A DNA stretch of 64,000 nucleotides from Pohlia nutans (Eukaryota; Streptophyta; Bryopsida; Bryales; Mniaceae). Both the position numbers and the translations under genes were made by a program. The first letter of the stretch is position 1, and each line of letters starts with the position of its first letter. Of the stretch, positions 23,854 to 34,300 are shown in pieces. The notes under the pieces are model-generated. The model did no database searches, was not told the DNA's origin, and worked only from the letters and a program-made list of their open reading frames with translations. The stretch lies in assembly GCA_022496805.1 (NCBI GenBank), contig CM040102.1:2557501-2621500 (forward strand), written 5' to 3'.

Positions 23854-24346
23854 TCGATCCTTTGTTTCAGTTACTATAGTATCCATTCTCGAACACTACG
23901 GGGAGATTCAATGGACTGCTGAAGCGCTCCGCGAAGTGCGGTGAAGGGCGGAGACGATGGATCTGAGGAGTTAGACATGAGCAAAGATCGATGCACATGA
24001 CAAGAAGCGCGGAAGGTTTAGTGATGCGTTGGGGCATCGTTTAAGGAAGAAATGACAAGATGAGCACGCAGGGTGTTAACTTGTAACGAGTATTTGCAGA
24101 TCCATATCCAGATCTACTCGGTTTTTCTGCATTACGGTATCTGGTGTAGTGTCGAACCAAGTGCTAGGTGAGTGTTGGCACAAGATGTGTGTTGGGACGA
24201 AAGGGATAGGCTAGGCTATTCCTTTCCATCATTTCTTGCTTAAAACTAGACTACCGCCCTTCTTGCCCATTACAAAGGTCCAAGCTTTTTGACTACTACT
24301 CAGCCACATCTGACCCGCCCCAATCCGCACAAGCAAGGCACACCAA

Positions 24347-27300
24347 ATGACTCAACCGTCGACGCACAGGCTTGCACATTCTTACTTTACTCCTGCAATT
24401 TATATTTTCCTCCAATCCTGCACAAACTATCTTCTCTTGCACCCTTTCTATGATCATGGATCTATTGCCAATACTTCTATCCTAACCGCATATCACCAGA
24501 ACACGCACAGAATACTAGACATGTGGTATAGACCACAAGCACAACACCACCAACCGCAAGCTCTAGCCCTATGTGTGGCTAAGCAACAACTTCTCTGCAT
24601 GAAGCTGAACGACTGCAACATTGATGTTGTCAAGCGCCAGCACCACCGATCCAGCCCGCAACAACTGACACACAAGCATGAAATGGCGAATCAGAAGATG
24701 AACAAACCGGGAGCGCTACACCAAAACTTTCAACCCAAAGTCATGCACCAAGCTTGGCAACCCAAGGTAAGATCTATAACCTCTTTGAAATTTTGTAGGC
24801 TCCATAATACCAAGAGCAACACGAAACTAGACTACAGGTCTGTCAACGCCGAAACAAAGACCTCTTTAGGTCAAATCCAGGAGCTTCAGCTGCTACACTG
24901 CCCACAAAACAGACAACAACAACATTTGAAGCAGAGGCAGCATGCAGCATCAGTCAAATTCAGCGGGACGACATCGGTACACAATGTGAGAAAGGTAATG
25001 GAAATGCTGCACACAGACATCAGCCAAAATTCAGACCAGCGTTGCGGGGGGTACAGAGGCCGATGCAGCCGTAGAGCACAACGGCAACTTCACTGCCGAC
25101 ACCAGCATCAGCTTCAACATGACTTCAACACCGCCAACTTTAGCTACAACGTCGCCGACTACAACACCGCAGGCACCCTACCTCGAAGGCAACAATTCGG
25201 AGACAACCTGCAGACAACAACGACATCGAAACGCGTAGGAAGCATCCATAACGGTGGAGAACGTCAAGGTGCATCGAAGCGTGCAGGGAGCGTCGACATC
25301 GGAACGTGCAGCAGAGCTTCGGCGTCGGAGCGTGCAGCAGGGAGCGTCGGCATCAAAACAAACCCAAAATGTGAAGACATCGTTGCCAACAACGGCGCCA
25401 CCCCGACAACTGCGTCACCAAAATTGCATCAACACCGAGGTGACAAAGGCATCGAAACTCGCAGGCAGCAGCGGCATCGCAATTGCGACAAACCTCGGCA
25501 ACAAAGAAGCCGACCGACCCCGACCCCGCTCTGCAACTCGTCATCCCCGACCCCGCTCTGCAACTCGTCATCCCCGACCATCGCTCGACTAGCGCTTGAC
25601 CCTAGCACCGAAGCAATGCGCCCACTTCGCAGCCACTCAATGACGTGGCTCTTTGCCGTGCACTCCACAACGCCGCTCAAATCCGTGCACTGCTCACCGC
25701 CGGCCGACGCTCATCGTTCATCGGCTGTTGTTCCAATCAGCCCCAAGAATCCGGCTAGCCAGGTACACCCTAAAATTATGCTGCAACTGAACAGGTCGTT
25801 GACACGCAAACTCTCAGACTCTGACAACGCCAAGCAACCAGCTTCGTCGCGCTGTCCAACAACGCGTTTGGCCCACCAGCCAACCAATCAAAACATGCGT
25901 GAGACACGATGGAGGTGTAGGCGTAAACCTAAGAAGGCAACAGCTCACGCCAAGATGCTGCATACCAAGCCCATCGCTGCTAACCCGTGGAGTCAGAAGC
26001 CCAAAGAAAATCCAAGAAAAGAGGAAGATTGGCCTCAACGAATGGACGCCAGGCAAGGAGAAGAGCATCACAAGAAAGTACTGGCCGACAACAACCCGCG
26101 AAGATGGCCGACATCAACTCGGAACAGAAACAAGAAGCAACTCTCAAAGTTGCAGCCACCCCCGAAAAAGACAAATGATTGTTGTAGAAGACAAATGCTT
26201 GTAGCATCATGCTGCACACGTCTCCCGCAAGCTCGTAAACAACGCCCAGAGCACCATGTGCAAACCTATTTTAGAACCTCACACCCTGGCCCTGAAATCC
26301 TGGCCTCAATTACTTGCGTGATTTCTTCGCGTAGAACAAACCAAAACCTAAATACGCCTAACTCAACCCTGTCAAGCGCGGATAACGCCGCTTCTAACTT
26401 GTGCAAAACTAACGGCTTTTGTGAAAGCCTGGCATTGAGCGCCGGAATCACCAGCTTGCAGAAGACGCCGCAATCCCAACTCAGCAAAGACGACAAGAAG
26501 ACAGCGCAGGAGAAGGACACCTGCAGGCAACCCCAACCTTGTTGCTCAGCTTATAAGCTGCCAAGGTTCTTCTACTCCTCACTTCTCTTTAGACAAAGTC
26601 ACCATTATTTCCTTCCTCTGCGCACCTGTTGTTCCACAAGTTACTGCAAGATTTGTCCTCCTTCCAGTCCCCACTCCCTCTCCTGCTATTCTCAAAGCAT
26701 TAGCCCGCTTCTACCTCTTAGTTCCTTCCCTCCAAGCTGCAGGGCAGTAGAACGGTTGCTAGAAGTAGTATGGTTCATCCTGAGTAAACTGATTGAGAAC
26801 GATGCTAGAAAGAAGCTGACTGCCACTTCTACAAGAGAGAAGCCGACCTGTGCTGGAGAGAAGCTGCCGAAGGAAAATCTGCAAGGGAGAGGAGCTGCTG
26901 CTGACAAGACAACTCGATCTTGCTGCTCAAGTAGACGTTGCAGCAGACACCCCAAAGCTCCACCAAGCTCCAGCATTCAAGGTACGTATTTTCTTCCTCT
27001 TTATCCCTACATAAACTTAGTCTTGATTAGAAACCCGAAACTTTCTAAGGCTTATTGTGAAAGTCTTAATAATTGTAAAACGACCATTATGAAAAGGGAC
27101 CCTGCCCATGTATGCATGTGTAATGTATCTTTCGTGTTGTTGTTGGAGTTGCATGTGAAAATTTGTTGCAAGAATGTATACTTGTATAATACTTTGAATG
27201 CCAATGCCTACATGTATGATATAGTTGTAAATCTTTTGCACAACATATATGTCCACACCCAAAACGTTTGGACATATTATTGGATAAAAGATTTTTATAA

Positions 27301-27814
27301 CACACATCACCATCACTTTGCCCTGTGTATGTATGTTTGGATGAAAATGGCTAATAATTTCAACTACCATGCTCATAAAACTCGTGTTATGCTTCTTAAA
27401 ATTTGTCCCGATGTGTATGATTGTTTGTATAACATTAACCAATCTTACAACTTTTCCAATGTAAAACTCACTCACAAAACTTATGTCTCCTTCTCAATGA
27501 TTACACTCTACTCGGCCCCACAAATTAAGTTGTGGGAAGGAGTAAATCTTGAGATAAAAAGGAGAGACTTTTCACTTCAAAAAATCCAAAAAAATCTTTT
27601 AACACAAAGTTTTGTTATTTTCAGCATGTCTCAACGTCCCGCTAGCTCCACCTCCTCTCAAAGATACAAAGATAAGCTCCAAGCCTTAGACAATGATCCG
27701 GATGTAGAGATGTTTGTAACTCAAAAACGTACCTCTAACTCATCTCAAGCTACCACAAGCCAAAAGAAGGCCAAAGACAAATCAAACTCCGGTTTGAAGC
27801 GCCCTCCCTTTTAG
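24347..27814 (+). CDS. Long open frame of the element's 5' region; coding status doubtful
   Basis: One frame stays open for 1155 codons. The first 900 residues are rich in Gln, His, Thr, Ser, Arg and Pro without recognisable domains. Residues of about 900-1090 come from AT-rich DNA and give an odd Cys/Tyr/His-rich stretch. From ATG 27626 the same frame encodes the N-terminus of ORF1 (MSQRPASSTSSQRYKDK...), then meets a stop at 27812. In the second family copy the region before ORF1 shows no such long frame. The upstream part could be a long 5'UTR that is open by chance, helped by CA-rich sequence with few stop-forming triplets, or a divergent extra ORF. Confidence 0.3.
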   Translation: MTQPSTHRLAHSYFTPAIYIFLQSCTNYLLLHPFYDHGSIANTSILTAYHQNTHRILDMWYRPQAQHHQPQALALCVAKQQLLCMKLNDCNIDVVKRQHHRSSPQQLTHKHEMANQKMNKPGALHQNFQPKVMHQAWQPKVRSITSLKFCRLHNTKSNTKLDYRSVNAETKTSLGQIQELQLLHCPQNRQQQHLKQRQHAASVKFSGTTSVHNVRKVMEMLHTDISQNSDQRCGGYRGRCSRRAQRQLHCRHQHQLQHDFNTANFSYNVADYNTAGTLPRRQQFGDNLQTTTTSKRVGSIHNGGERQGASKRAGSVDIGTCSRASASERAAGSVGIKTNPKCEDIVANNGATPTTASPKLHQHRGDKGIETRRQQRHRNCDKPRQQRSRPTPTPLCNSSSPTPLCNSSSPTIARLALDPSTEAMRPLRSHSMTWLFAVHSTTPLKSVHCSPPADAHRSSAVVPISPKNPASQVHPKIMLQLNRSLTRKLSDSDNAKQPASSRCPTTRLAHQPTNQNMRETRWRCRRKPKKATAHAKMLHTKPIAANPWSQKPKENPRKEEDWPQRMDARQGEEHHKKVLADNNPRRWPTSTRNRNKKQLSKLQPPPKKTNDCCRRQMLVASCCTRLPQARKQRPEHHVQTYFRTSHPGPEILASITCVISSRRTNQNLNTPNSTLSSADNAASNLCKTNGFCESLALSAGITSLQKTPQSQLSKDDKKTAQEKDTCRQPQPCCSAYKLPRFFYSSLLFRQSHHYFLPLRTCCSTSYCKICPPSSPHSLSCYSQSISPLLPLSSFPPSCRAVERLLEVVWFILSKLIENDARKKLTATSTREKPTCAGEKLPKENLQGRGAAADKTTRSCCSSRRCSRHPKAPPSSSIQGTYFLPLYPYINLVLIRNPKLSKAYCESLNNCKTTIMKRDPAHVCMCNVSFVLLLELHVKICCKNVYLYNTLNANAYMYDIVVNLLHNIYVHTQNVWTYYWIKDFYNTHHHHFALCMYVWMKMANNFNYHAHKTRVMLLKICPDVYDCLYNINQSYNFSNVKLTHKTYVSFSMITLYSAPQIKLWEGVNLEIKRRDFSLQKIQKNLLTQSFVIFSMSQRPASSTSSQRYKDKLQALDNDPDVEMFVTQKRTSNSSQATTSQKKAKDKSNSGLKRPPF

Positions 27815-29255
27815 CTTGGGTATCAAGCTATGAATTGGACCAATCGTGGAAAAGGATTTCCCATGGACAGTAATGAACCAATTGCTACACTAGTAGAAAA
27901 TGGGATGAGAGAGAAAGAAGCGAAAGAATGTCAATCTGTCCTCATTTCTTTTCCCTTTGTTGTTCAAGAGGAATGGCCCAACTCTAGGGAGGATGGGAAG
28001 GATGGTCAACACTTCAACCTCACACAGATTCCATCTGATGTTGAGGTTGACAAGTTTGGCTTCTCTTTTGATTACTAAATCGTAATCCACTTTGAAATGG
28101 AGGAAAAGGAATGGGAAAAAGACACCATGATGTCCTTGGTAGAAGAGAGATTCAAAGAAATGAACATAGAGCTTGGGAATGTCGTTGGAGAACCCATCGC
28201 ACTCATGTGCTACCACAAATCCACGAAATGGAGTGGGGTGATCAAGTTGCACTTGAAAACCCCCGAAATCGATGGAGTGGGGCTTCTCCAAGGGCTGCGC
28301 CCATTCATCCTCAAACTAGATGATGCCAAATTCAAAAGAGGGAAAGTATGCAAGTCCTATGACTCTCTTGCTTTGAACAACCTCCTTTCAGTCAAAGTCA
28401 CTAGTGATGAACTAGAATTCAAGGAGTGGTATGAATTGTTTACAAACATGGCTGAGGAAAGTTTCAAAAGAGGATTAGAATATGAGATAACAAACATTCA
28501 AAAAAAGAAAAAAAAAGAAATATGTTTGAGTAGTAGCATCTTCTCCGGAACAAGCCCAAAGGTTGAAGGAGCATCAAATCAGCTACAACCACGAGATTTT
28601 GGAGGACAAATTAGCGGACCGAGCAAACGCAAAGGACCACATTGCAAGGAAGAACGCACTCATCCTCATCGCCAAGAATCTCAACAAAACAATGAGTGTT
28701 GAAGACATTGAAGCAAGCATTGAAACTCACTTTGGACCAAAGAACGCGGTGAGTTTCTTCTTCAAAAGAGATGAGAAGAATGGCAAGCATTTAGGCTCTT
28801 GTAACATCCAATGCCTTAACGCAACGGTGTACAAGACCTTTGTCAAGAAGAGTGCAAAACTTCTTGGCAAACATGTAGAATTTACGGCTCATCCTAGAAG
28901 TCTAGATGGTGCAAATGCTCCCAATGCAGCTGAACTCACAAGGCTTGGGTTTAGTGATGTGAACACTGCCCTAGCAAACACCATAGAAGCAATAGGAAAC
29001 TCCACAAAAGAGACACCTCAAAACGACATCATGAAAGAGATAGTCGGAATTAGAGAAGAAATCTCTACCATGAAGAAAGAACTAAGAAGTGAGCAACTCC
29101 AAATTGCCGAAAAAGCCGCCGAGAGATCATCTTCGACCTTGTCCGCGCAAATGACAATACTTCGAAGGCAACTAATGTCCACGATGCAAGCCCTTGACGA
29201 GAAGAGTACTACCACTTTAGCCATTGAAGATAGCAACATGGACACGTCAAACTAA
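27626..29255 (+). pseudogene. ORF1 of the 12-kb element (nucleic-acid-binding-like, family seen twice here)
   Basis: The protein is spread over three frames: 27626-27814 (basic, Ser/Lys-rich N-terminus), 27830-28078 with continuation at 28097-28560, and from about 28560 to 29255 (listed frame start 28563). It aligns with the minus-strand copy at 60964-62311 along most of its length. Shared motifs include QH(F/Y)NLT, P(E/I)AL or DPIAILC, WSG(V/I)IKLHL, PEIDG, GLR, GKVCK(S/T)Y, NLLSVKV or HNLSVKI, and SNIQCLN or NVQCLN. After the shared part comes a coiled-coil-like tail (EIVGIREEISTMKKELRSEQLQIAEKAAERS). ORF1 proteins of LINEs bind element RNA; that role is inferred from position and the coiled coil. 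At least two frameshifts and a stop near 28076 break this copy. Confidence 0.7.
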
Positions 29256-29902
29256 TTTGGTCAAAAAACGCTCCGGCTAATCTAAATATAATAGTATATT
29301 TACATACTACAAAAAGAGTAATAATAAAAAAAAGAAAAAAGAAAAAAGAAATATATACTAATATAGTATCTATAGATGCTAAAATATACACAAAAAAACC
29401 ACAAAAATACATTAAAAAAAAAACCACCAAAAAATATCTCAAAAAATCAAAAACAATAGTAACAAAAAAACAAAAAAACAAAAACAAAAAAACACACTAA
29501 AACTTAAAAACAACAAAAAACCCCCTAAACAAAATGGCCTCGGCCAAAAAAAGAATATCCATAACAAAATAAAAACACACTATACAACAACACAAATATC
29601 CCACAAGACACTAATCGAACCCAACAACAAAATACTAACAAAACACACCCCAAACACAAATGAACAAAAATATATACAAACCATTCAAAACAAAATAAAA
29701 CAAAAAATATACAAAAACAAACAATCTAAACACATAACAAACCCTAAAACCAAAAAACCCCCTTTGTTATACTTATCCTACAAGACTAATAGTTTCTTTA
29801 CCAAACAAAAACAAAAAACCAAAACTATTCAAAACCACACACAAATACCGGTACTCACACAAATATAAAATGTCTATAAAAAACCCAGTTCTATTACAAC
29901 AC
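29256..29902 (+). other. CA/A-rich spacer between ORF1 and the inverted duplication
   Basis: From just after the ORF1 stop the plus strand turns strongly A- and C-rich, the same strand bias as ORF2. It is full of A-runs, and no open frame or domain survives. It may be a decayed coding stretch or a non-coding spacer. Confidence 0.4.
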
Positions 29903-30259
29903 ACAATTCGCTATTTACGCACTTGGCCATATAATCATGCACTTGGTTCTTGGGCGCATAATTTTTTTGGTCTAACTTTTTTTTTAAAAACGACGATTAT
30001 TGTCTTTCTTCAATCCCTTACATTGTAAAAAAATAATTATTTTAATTATTTTTTATTCTTATCTTTTTCTTTTTCTTTTATCTTTTCTTTCATCTTTTCT
30101 TTTTCAACTTGATTTCTTTCTTGTCTTCTTTCTTGTCTCCCTCTTGTCTTTCTTTTGTCTTTCTTCTTGTCTTCCTTTTTGTCTTCCTTGTCTTTTTTTT
30201 CTTCTACTTTTTCTTCAGTTGTGGCCGCTGAACCCGAAACAATGGGAGCAAACCCAACC

Positions 30260-30296
<37 letters not shown>

Positions 30297-31241
30297 TGTT
30301 TTTGACTTTTTTGATTTTTTTCAAAATTTAATATTTTTAGGCTCTGGGTGCACGGCCGCGCACCCAAAGACCCTTCAATCTCCCTCTACATCTTCATCTC
30401 CCTCTACATCTCCCTATCCATCTTCATCTCCTCTTCATCTCTCTCCCCTCTCCTCATATATATAAGGGGAGAGGAGGGGGTCTCTCTCATCATTCTCCCA
30501 CTCCCTCTCCAATCCCTCTCCTCTCTTCTATATATGTGAGGAGAGGAGAAGAAGATGAGAGGGAGATGGGAAATCTTTGGGTGTGCGGCCGCGCACCCAG
30601 AGCCTAAAAATAGTAAATTTTGAAAAAGTCAAAAAAGTCGATTTTTTTTTTTTTTTTTTTTTGGGGGGAGGGGGGTGGCTGCCGTTTAGGGTTTAGCAGC
30701 ACCCCACGACCAACCAAAAAGAAGAAAAGAAAAGTTTTTTTTTTTTTTTCTTTGGCGGCTGCCATGTAGGGTTGAGCAGCACCTTATAGCCAACCCGAAA
30801 AAAAATAAAATAAAAATTAAAAAATAAAAAATATATATATATATTTTATTTTATTTTATTTTATTTTTGGGTTGGGTTTGCTCCCATTGTTTCGGGTTCA
30901 GCGGCCACAACTGAAGAAAAAGTAGAAGAAAAAAAAGACAAGGAAGACAAAAAGGAAGACAAGAAGAAAGACAAAAGAAAGACAAGAGGGAAACAAGAAA
31001 GAAGACAAGAAAGAAATCAAGTTGAAAAAGAAAAGATGAAAGAAAAGATAAAAGAAAAGATAAAAGAAAATATAAAGATAAGAATAAAAAATAATTAAAA
31101 TAATTATTTGTTTACAATTTAAGTGATTGTAAAAAGACAACATTGATGTTTTTTTAGAGAACTTTTTCACCGGTTTTTTTTTAAGTCAAATATGTTTATG
31201 AAATGAGCGCACTTGACCAAGTGCATAAATAGCGAATTGCG
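29903..31241. repeat. Large inverted duplication inside the 12-kb element
   Basis: The left arm (29903-30371) is the reverse complement of the right arm (30579-31241) with small gaps. Matching pieces include CGCTATTTACGCACTTGG against CCAAGTGCATAAATAGCG, the Lys/Glu-rich purine tract against its pyrimidine complement, AACAATGGGAGCAAACCCAA against its inverse, and GGCTCTGGGTGC...GCGCACCC against its inverse. The central 200 bp are CT-rich with an AT-rich palindrome. The right arm includes the first codons of the 2A-bearing ORF, so the left arm holds an inverted copy of the ORF2 start. Homopolymer runs at 30261-30292 and 30641-30661 lie inside. Confidence 0.85.
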
Positions 31242-31551
31242 TGTTTTACACCTACTACTACTCTCTGGTGACATTGAGACTAATCTAGGACCTATGCCAG
31301 ATTTATTAGCAACACATCGACCTTCACATAAAAGACGCTGCAAAACATACTTTATTTCCTGCACAATTAAACTCCAACCAGAATACCAACATCTTGCAAA
31401 ACAATTCTCACCCGTATTAAAAAACACACAAGAATCAATCACAAACTATCCACACCTTTCTCGCAAAAACAAGACCACCCACCACCTCAAATACTATATG
31501 CACTTATTACCACAATTAGTCCTTCATTGGAAACATGTGATAATATGTTAA
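31213..31551 (+). pseudogene. ORF2 N-terminal segment with a 2A-like motif
   Basis: The frame reads ...LHLLLLSGDIETNLGPMPD.... 2A peptides that cause ribosome skipping have the core D-(V/I)-E-x-N-P-G-P after a helical, Leu-rich lead. LLLLSGDIETN matches this, and similar motifs stand at the N-terminus of ORFs in several non-LTR retrotransposons, such as trypanosome L1Tc and sea-urchin elements. Here the first proline is leucine (CTA instead of CCN), a change known to abolish skipping in 2A peptides, so this copy should be inactive. The frame continues through a His/Lys/Arg-rich stretch to a stop at 31551. It lies in the right arm of the inverted duplication. Confidence 0.65.
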
Positions 31552-31595
31552 TACAAACACCAAACCCTAACTGAACATCAATACTCTTACAAAGA

Positions 31596-33045
31596 ATGTC
31601 TACACTGCAAAATCCACCTGAAAGACACATCTCTACACTACACCCACATACACAATTTATAAAATTAAACCAAAACATAATCAAACCATCGAATTCCATC
31701 CACAAAGAAATCTACAAATTCATCAATGAACAAAATGAACCAATAAATCTCCAATCAATGACCAATAAATTCTCATATCTACCAATAGAACTATCCAAAG
31801 AATCAATAAAATGCAATGAACCACTACATGAATACTCACACCCCCCTCCACTACCCGACATATCCATACACCAAAACCAAGAAATACAAACAACAAATCA
31901 CAACACACGATGTATTGGTGAACTACTTACGATGTATTGGTGAACAACTTCGAAACGCACTTAACGACCCGGGGAGGCTCGGTATAATATACAAAGGATT
32001 TATACACCACATATTAGCTAAATATGGAGGCGCGGAAGAAATCCCAAGAATCACAAAATATGATTGCATTAATTCACTAACCATACGTACATTATTTCTA
32101 TTAAAAAATGCTGGAAGATTTCACCTCAAAAGTACAAATGAAAATTTCCAACTACATATGACAGAATTGGAACGAGAATGGCGAGCACAATCAAATAAAC
32201 TCCCATATCCCACCCCCAAATTATCACTCAAACTTTTACATAAATTACTAATCCATAACATTTACGAAATAAAACACATCACCCTTCCCAACGGAACAAC
32301 CCTTATGACACCAGAAAACTTCAAAACATACTACAAAACACCAACTAAATTAGAAAAAAGGGCACTTAAAATAGCTGAACAATTGTTTTGCTATCCAAGC
32401 TGCACACCAAATAGCCCACACCCACGTGCACGACACCCTCCCGCCCAGACGCTAAAACCGAGATACATCACAAACAATCAAAATATACTACCTAGAGCAC
32501 CAGATAACCCACCTCAACCCCCAACCCCACATCAATACCTCCACCCAAATCCCACCCCCAACGTCAAAAACAACCCACTAAGATTTCCCATCAACATAAT
32601 ATTAGACCACAAAACAAATACCTCAAAAGATAAATATAAAATAACAAAACAACATATAACATACTTATGTCGATGGACTCTCCAAAACAACGATACATAC
32701 AACAAATGGATGCCACAAAGAGAACTCTTCCCCTTCAACCACCCAATAATCATTACACACAACATTGAACTACTAACAGAATACTACACAAAACTACAAC
32801 ACAATCACTACAAAAAATTTATTAACACACACTTCACTCCTGAACAAAGCAGAGATGCAAGATTCATCCCGCCACCCACATCCACCCCGCTTACACACAT
32901 ACACATTCAAGAATGTAACCCGGAAAAAGACATTATTTCCAATTACGATACCATACAAATCAATAATGAACAAACCCACCTATTTGAAGATACCGGTAGA
33001 CACCTTATCACTATACCAACCACAAGACTAAAATGGCTATGGTAA
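31596..33045 (+). pseudogene. ORF2 middle region, unassigned helical and Pro-rich segment
   Basis: Two frames (31596-31943 and 31816-33045) are joined by a 22-bp tandem duplication (31908-31929 and 31930-31951, CGATGTATTGGTGAAC...). The duplication repeats RCIGE and shifts the frame; without it one frame would run through. The segment predicts helices (RNALNDPGRLGIIYKGFIHH, LSLKLLHKLLIHNIYEIKH), a Pro-rich linker, then mixed strands. It ends at RLKWLW followed by a TAA. Its place before the PCIF1-like segment matches the helical region that precedes the catalytic domain in that family, but the match is not secure. No RT motif (such as F/Y-x-D-D with its neighbours) is present. Confidence 0.5.
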
Positions 33046-33113
33046 CAATATAACAAAACAATTTATAGCTCACACGGCCTAGTACCGCAAACACAATCAT
33101 TTGAAAAGAAGTA

Positions 33114-33660
33114 ATATGGCTCTATCAAAGATACAACCATAAAATCCCCAGAAAAGACCCACTAAAAGTAGCACAACATACTCTACCAACAAGTATTTTG
33201 GACTCTATTACTACCTCCTTTAATATTTCCCACTCGTACTTCTCTTCACCAATAACATGTTCTACACAAATTTCAGAATTTTACTCCCCCTTTGCAAGAG
33301 ATAAAGTCTTTGGATCACTCGGTACCGCCTTCCAATACAAATGAAAAGGCATAGGCTACACTCACCCACATAATGAAGAAACAGCCCAACAAGCAATTCA
33401 TTGGGCACGATTGGCAGCCAAAACCGATCCAAATACCATCACTGTACTAGTAATACCAGATACAAATTGGTACCAAAAAATTTCCCCACACACGGGACCT
33501 TTTTCAGACACCCATATAATTGCCTACTTCGCCGCAGTTTCCATCACATATGAAGAACCAACAATCCCACAAGAACTCCATAAACCAAAGACAGAACCCC
33601 TTGCAATCCGCGTACTATGCATTCATCACCAAGATCACAACATTGGTACACCATACCAAA
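33114..33660 (+). pseudogene. PCIF1-like methyltransferase-fold segment of ORF2
   Basis: In one frame (with an in-frame TGA at 33342-33344 in place of a Trp codon) the segment reads WLYQRYN..., ...LPTSILDSITTSFNISHSYF, SSPITCSTQISEFYSPFARD, KVFGSLGTAFQ, GIGYTHPHNEETAQQAI, NTITVLVIPDTNWYQ. The order follows the PCIF1/CAPAM family of adenine-N6 methyltransferases: LP-x-x-(V/I)-hydrophobic helix, F-x-SP-x-x-C, FGSLG or FGSRG, a G-S-F-E-type loop carrying NPPF, a helix, then a strand ending in IP(D/E)W-like residues. The catalytic NPPF position reads THPHN, so the enzyme is probably not active as a standard methyltransferase or has a changed role. Recognition is from motif order only. Confidence 0.55.
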
Positions 33661-33869
33661 TAAATACAATTAAAGCAGCAATTGAAAACCTACAAATTCC
33701 ACAATTTCACATACAAATTGCTCCAAGTACCCCCCACAACACACCGGTCAATAAAAATAAAAAATGGAACAAACTCATATACCCGCCTTCCATCAACCCA
33801 ACCACTTTAAATACGCCACCTCTACCAAACTTTGTAACAAACACTACACCTAAATTCCAACCACAACAT

Positions 33870-34300
33870 AGCTACTATACCGATGGATCCTTCTTTCCTC
33901 CTGAACAAGCTCCCGACGGACATTGGAAAAAAGAAAAAGCCGGGTACGGAATATACAACTCTACAAAGGCTGACATGCAAATATCAACAAGACTACCAGG
34001 CCTACAAACATGTTTCCGAGCTGAACTAATGGCTATCCATAGAACACTTAGATTAATCACTACTAAATACCCAGACGAACCGGCACATATATTTACAGAT
34101 TGCCTTAACTGCCTATACAATCTAAACACACACATTAAACACCCAACCACACACAACAATCATGCGGATAAAACCATACTAACAGACATGGTAGAAATGT
34201 TAAAAACTCGTACTCAACCCACCACATTCCACAAAGTCAAAGCACATATCAATATTGAAGGCAACGAACAAGCGGATAAACTTGCAAAAATGGGGGCCAG
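33870..34300 (+). pseudogene. RNase H domain of ORF2
   Basis: The segment from YYTDGSFF to NEQADKLAKMG is a type-I RNase H with the four expected acidic residues: Asp in YTDGS, Glu in FRAELMAI, Asp in IFTDCLNCL and Asp in NEQADKLA. Between them lie VKAHINIEGNEQ, the usual His-containing loop before the last aspartate. This domain removes RNA from RNA/DNA hybrids and occurs at the C-terminal side of RT in I, R1, Ingi, LOA and Dualen-type LINEs. Here it sits directly after the PCIF1-like segment rather than after RT. The domain itself is unbroken within the 489-residue frame 33411-34880. Confidence 0.9.

Noticed and set aside
27880..27905. CACTAGTAGAAAA-like word suggesting a CACTA transposon end
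   Set aside because: It lies inside the ORF1 coding stretch (ATLVENGMREKE) and has no partner end, so it is a coincidence.
30046..30324. Lys/Glu-rich frames in both arms of the inverted duplication as a gene
   Set aside because: They are the translation of a simple purine-rich tract that exists in inverted duplicate, with no start context or domain.
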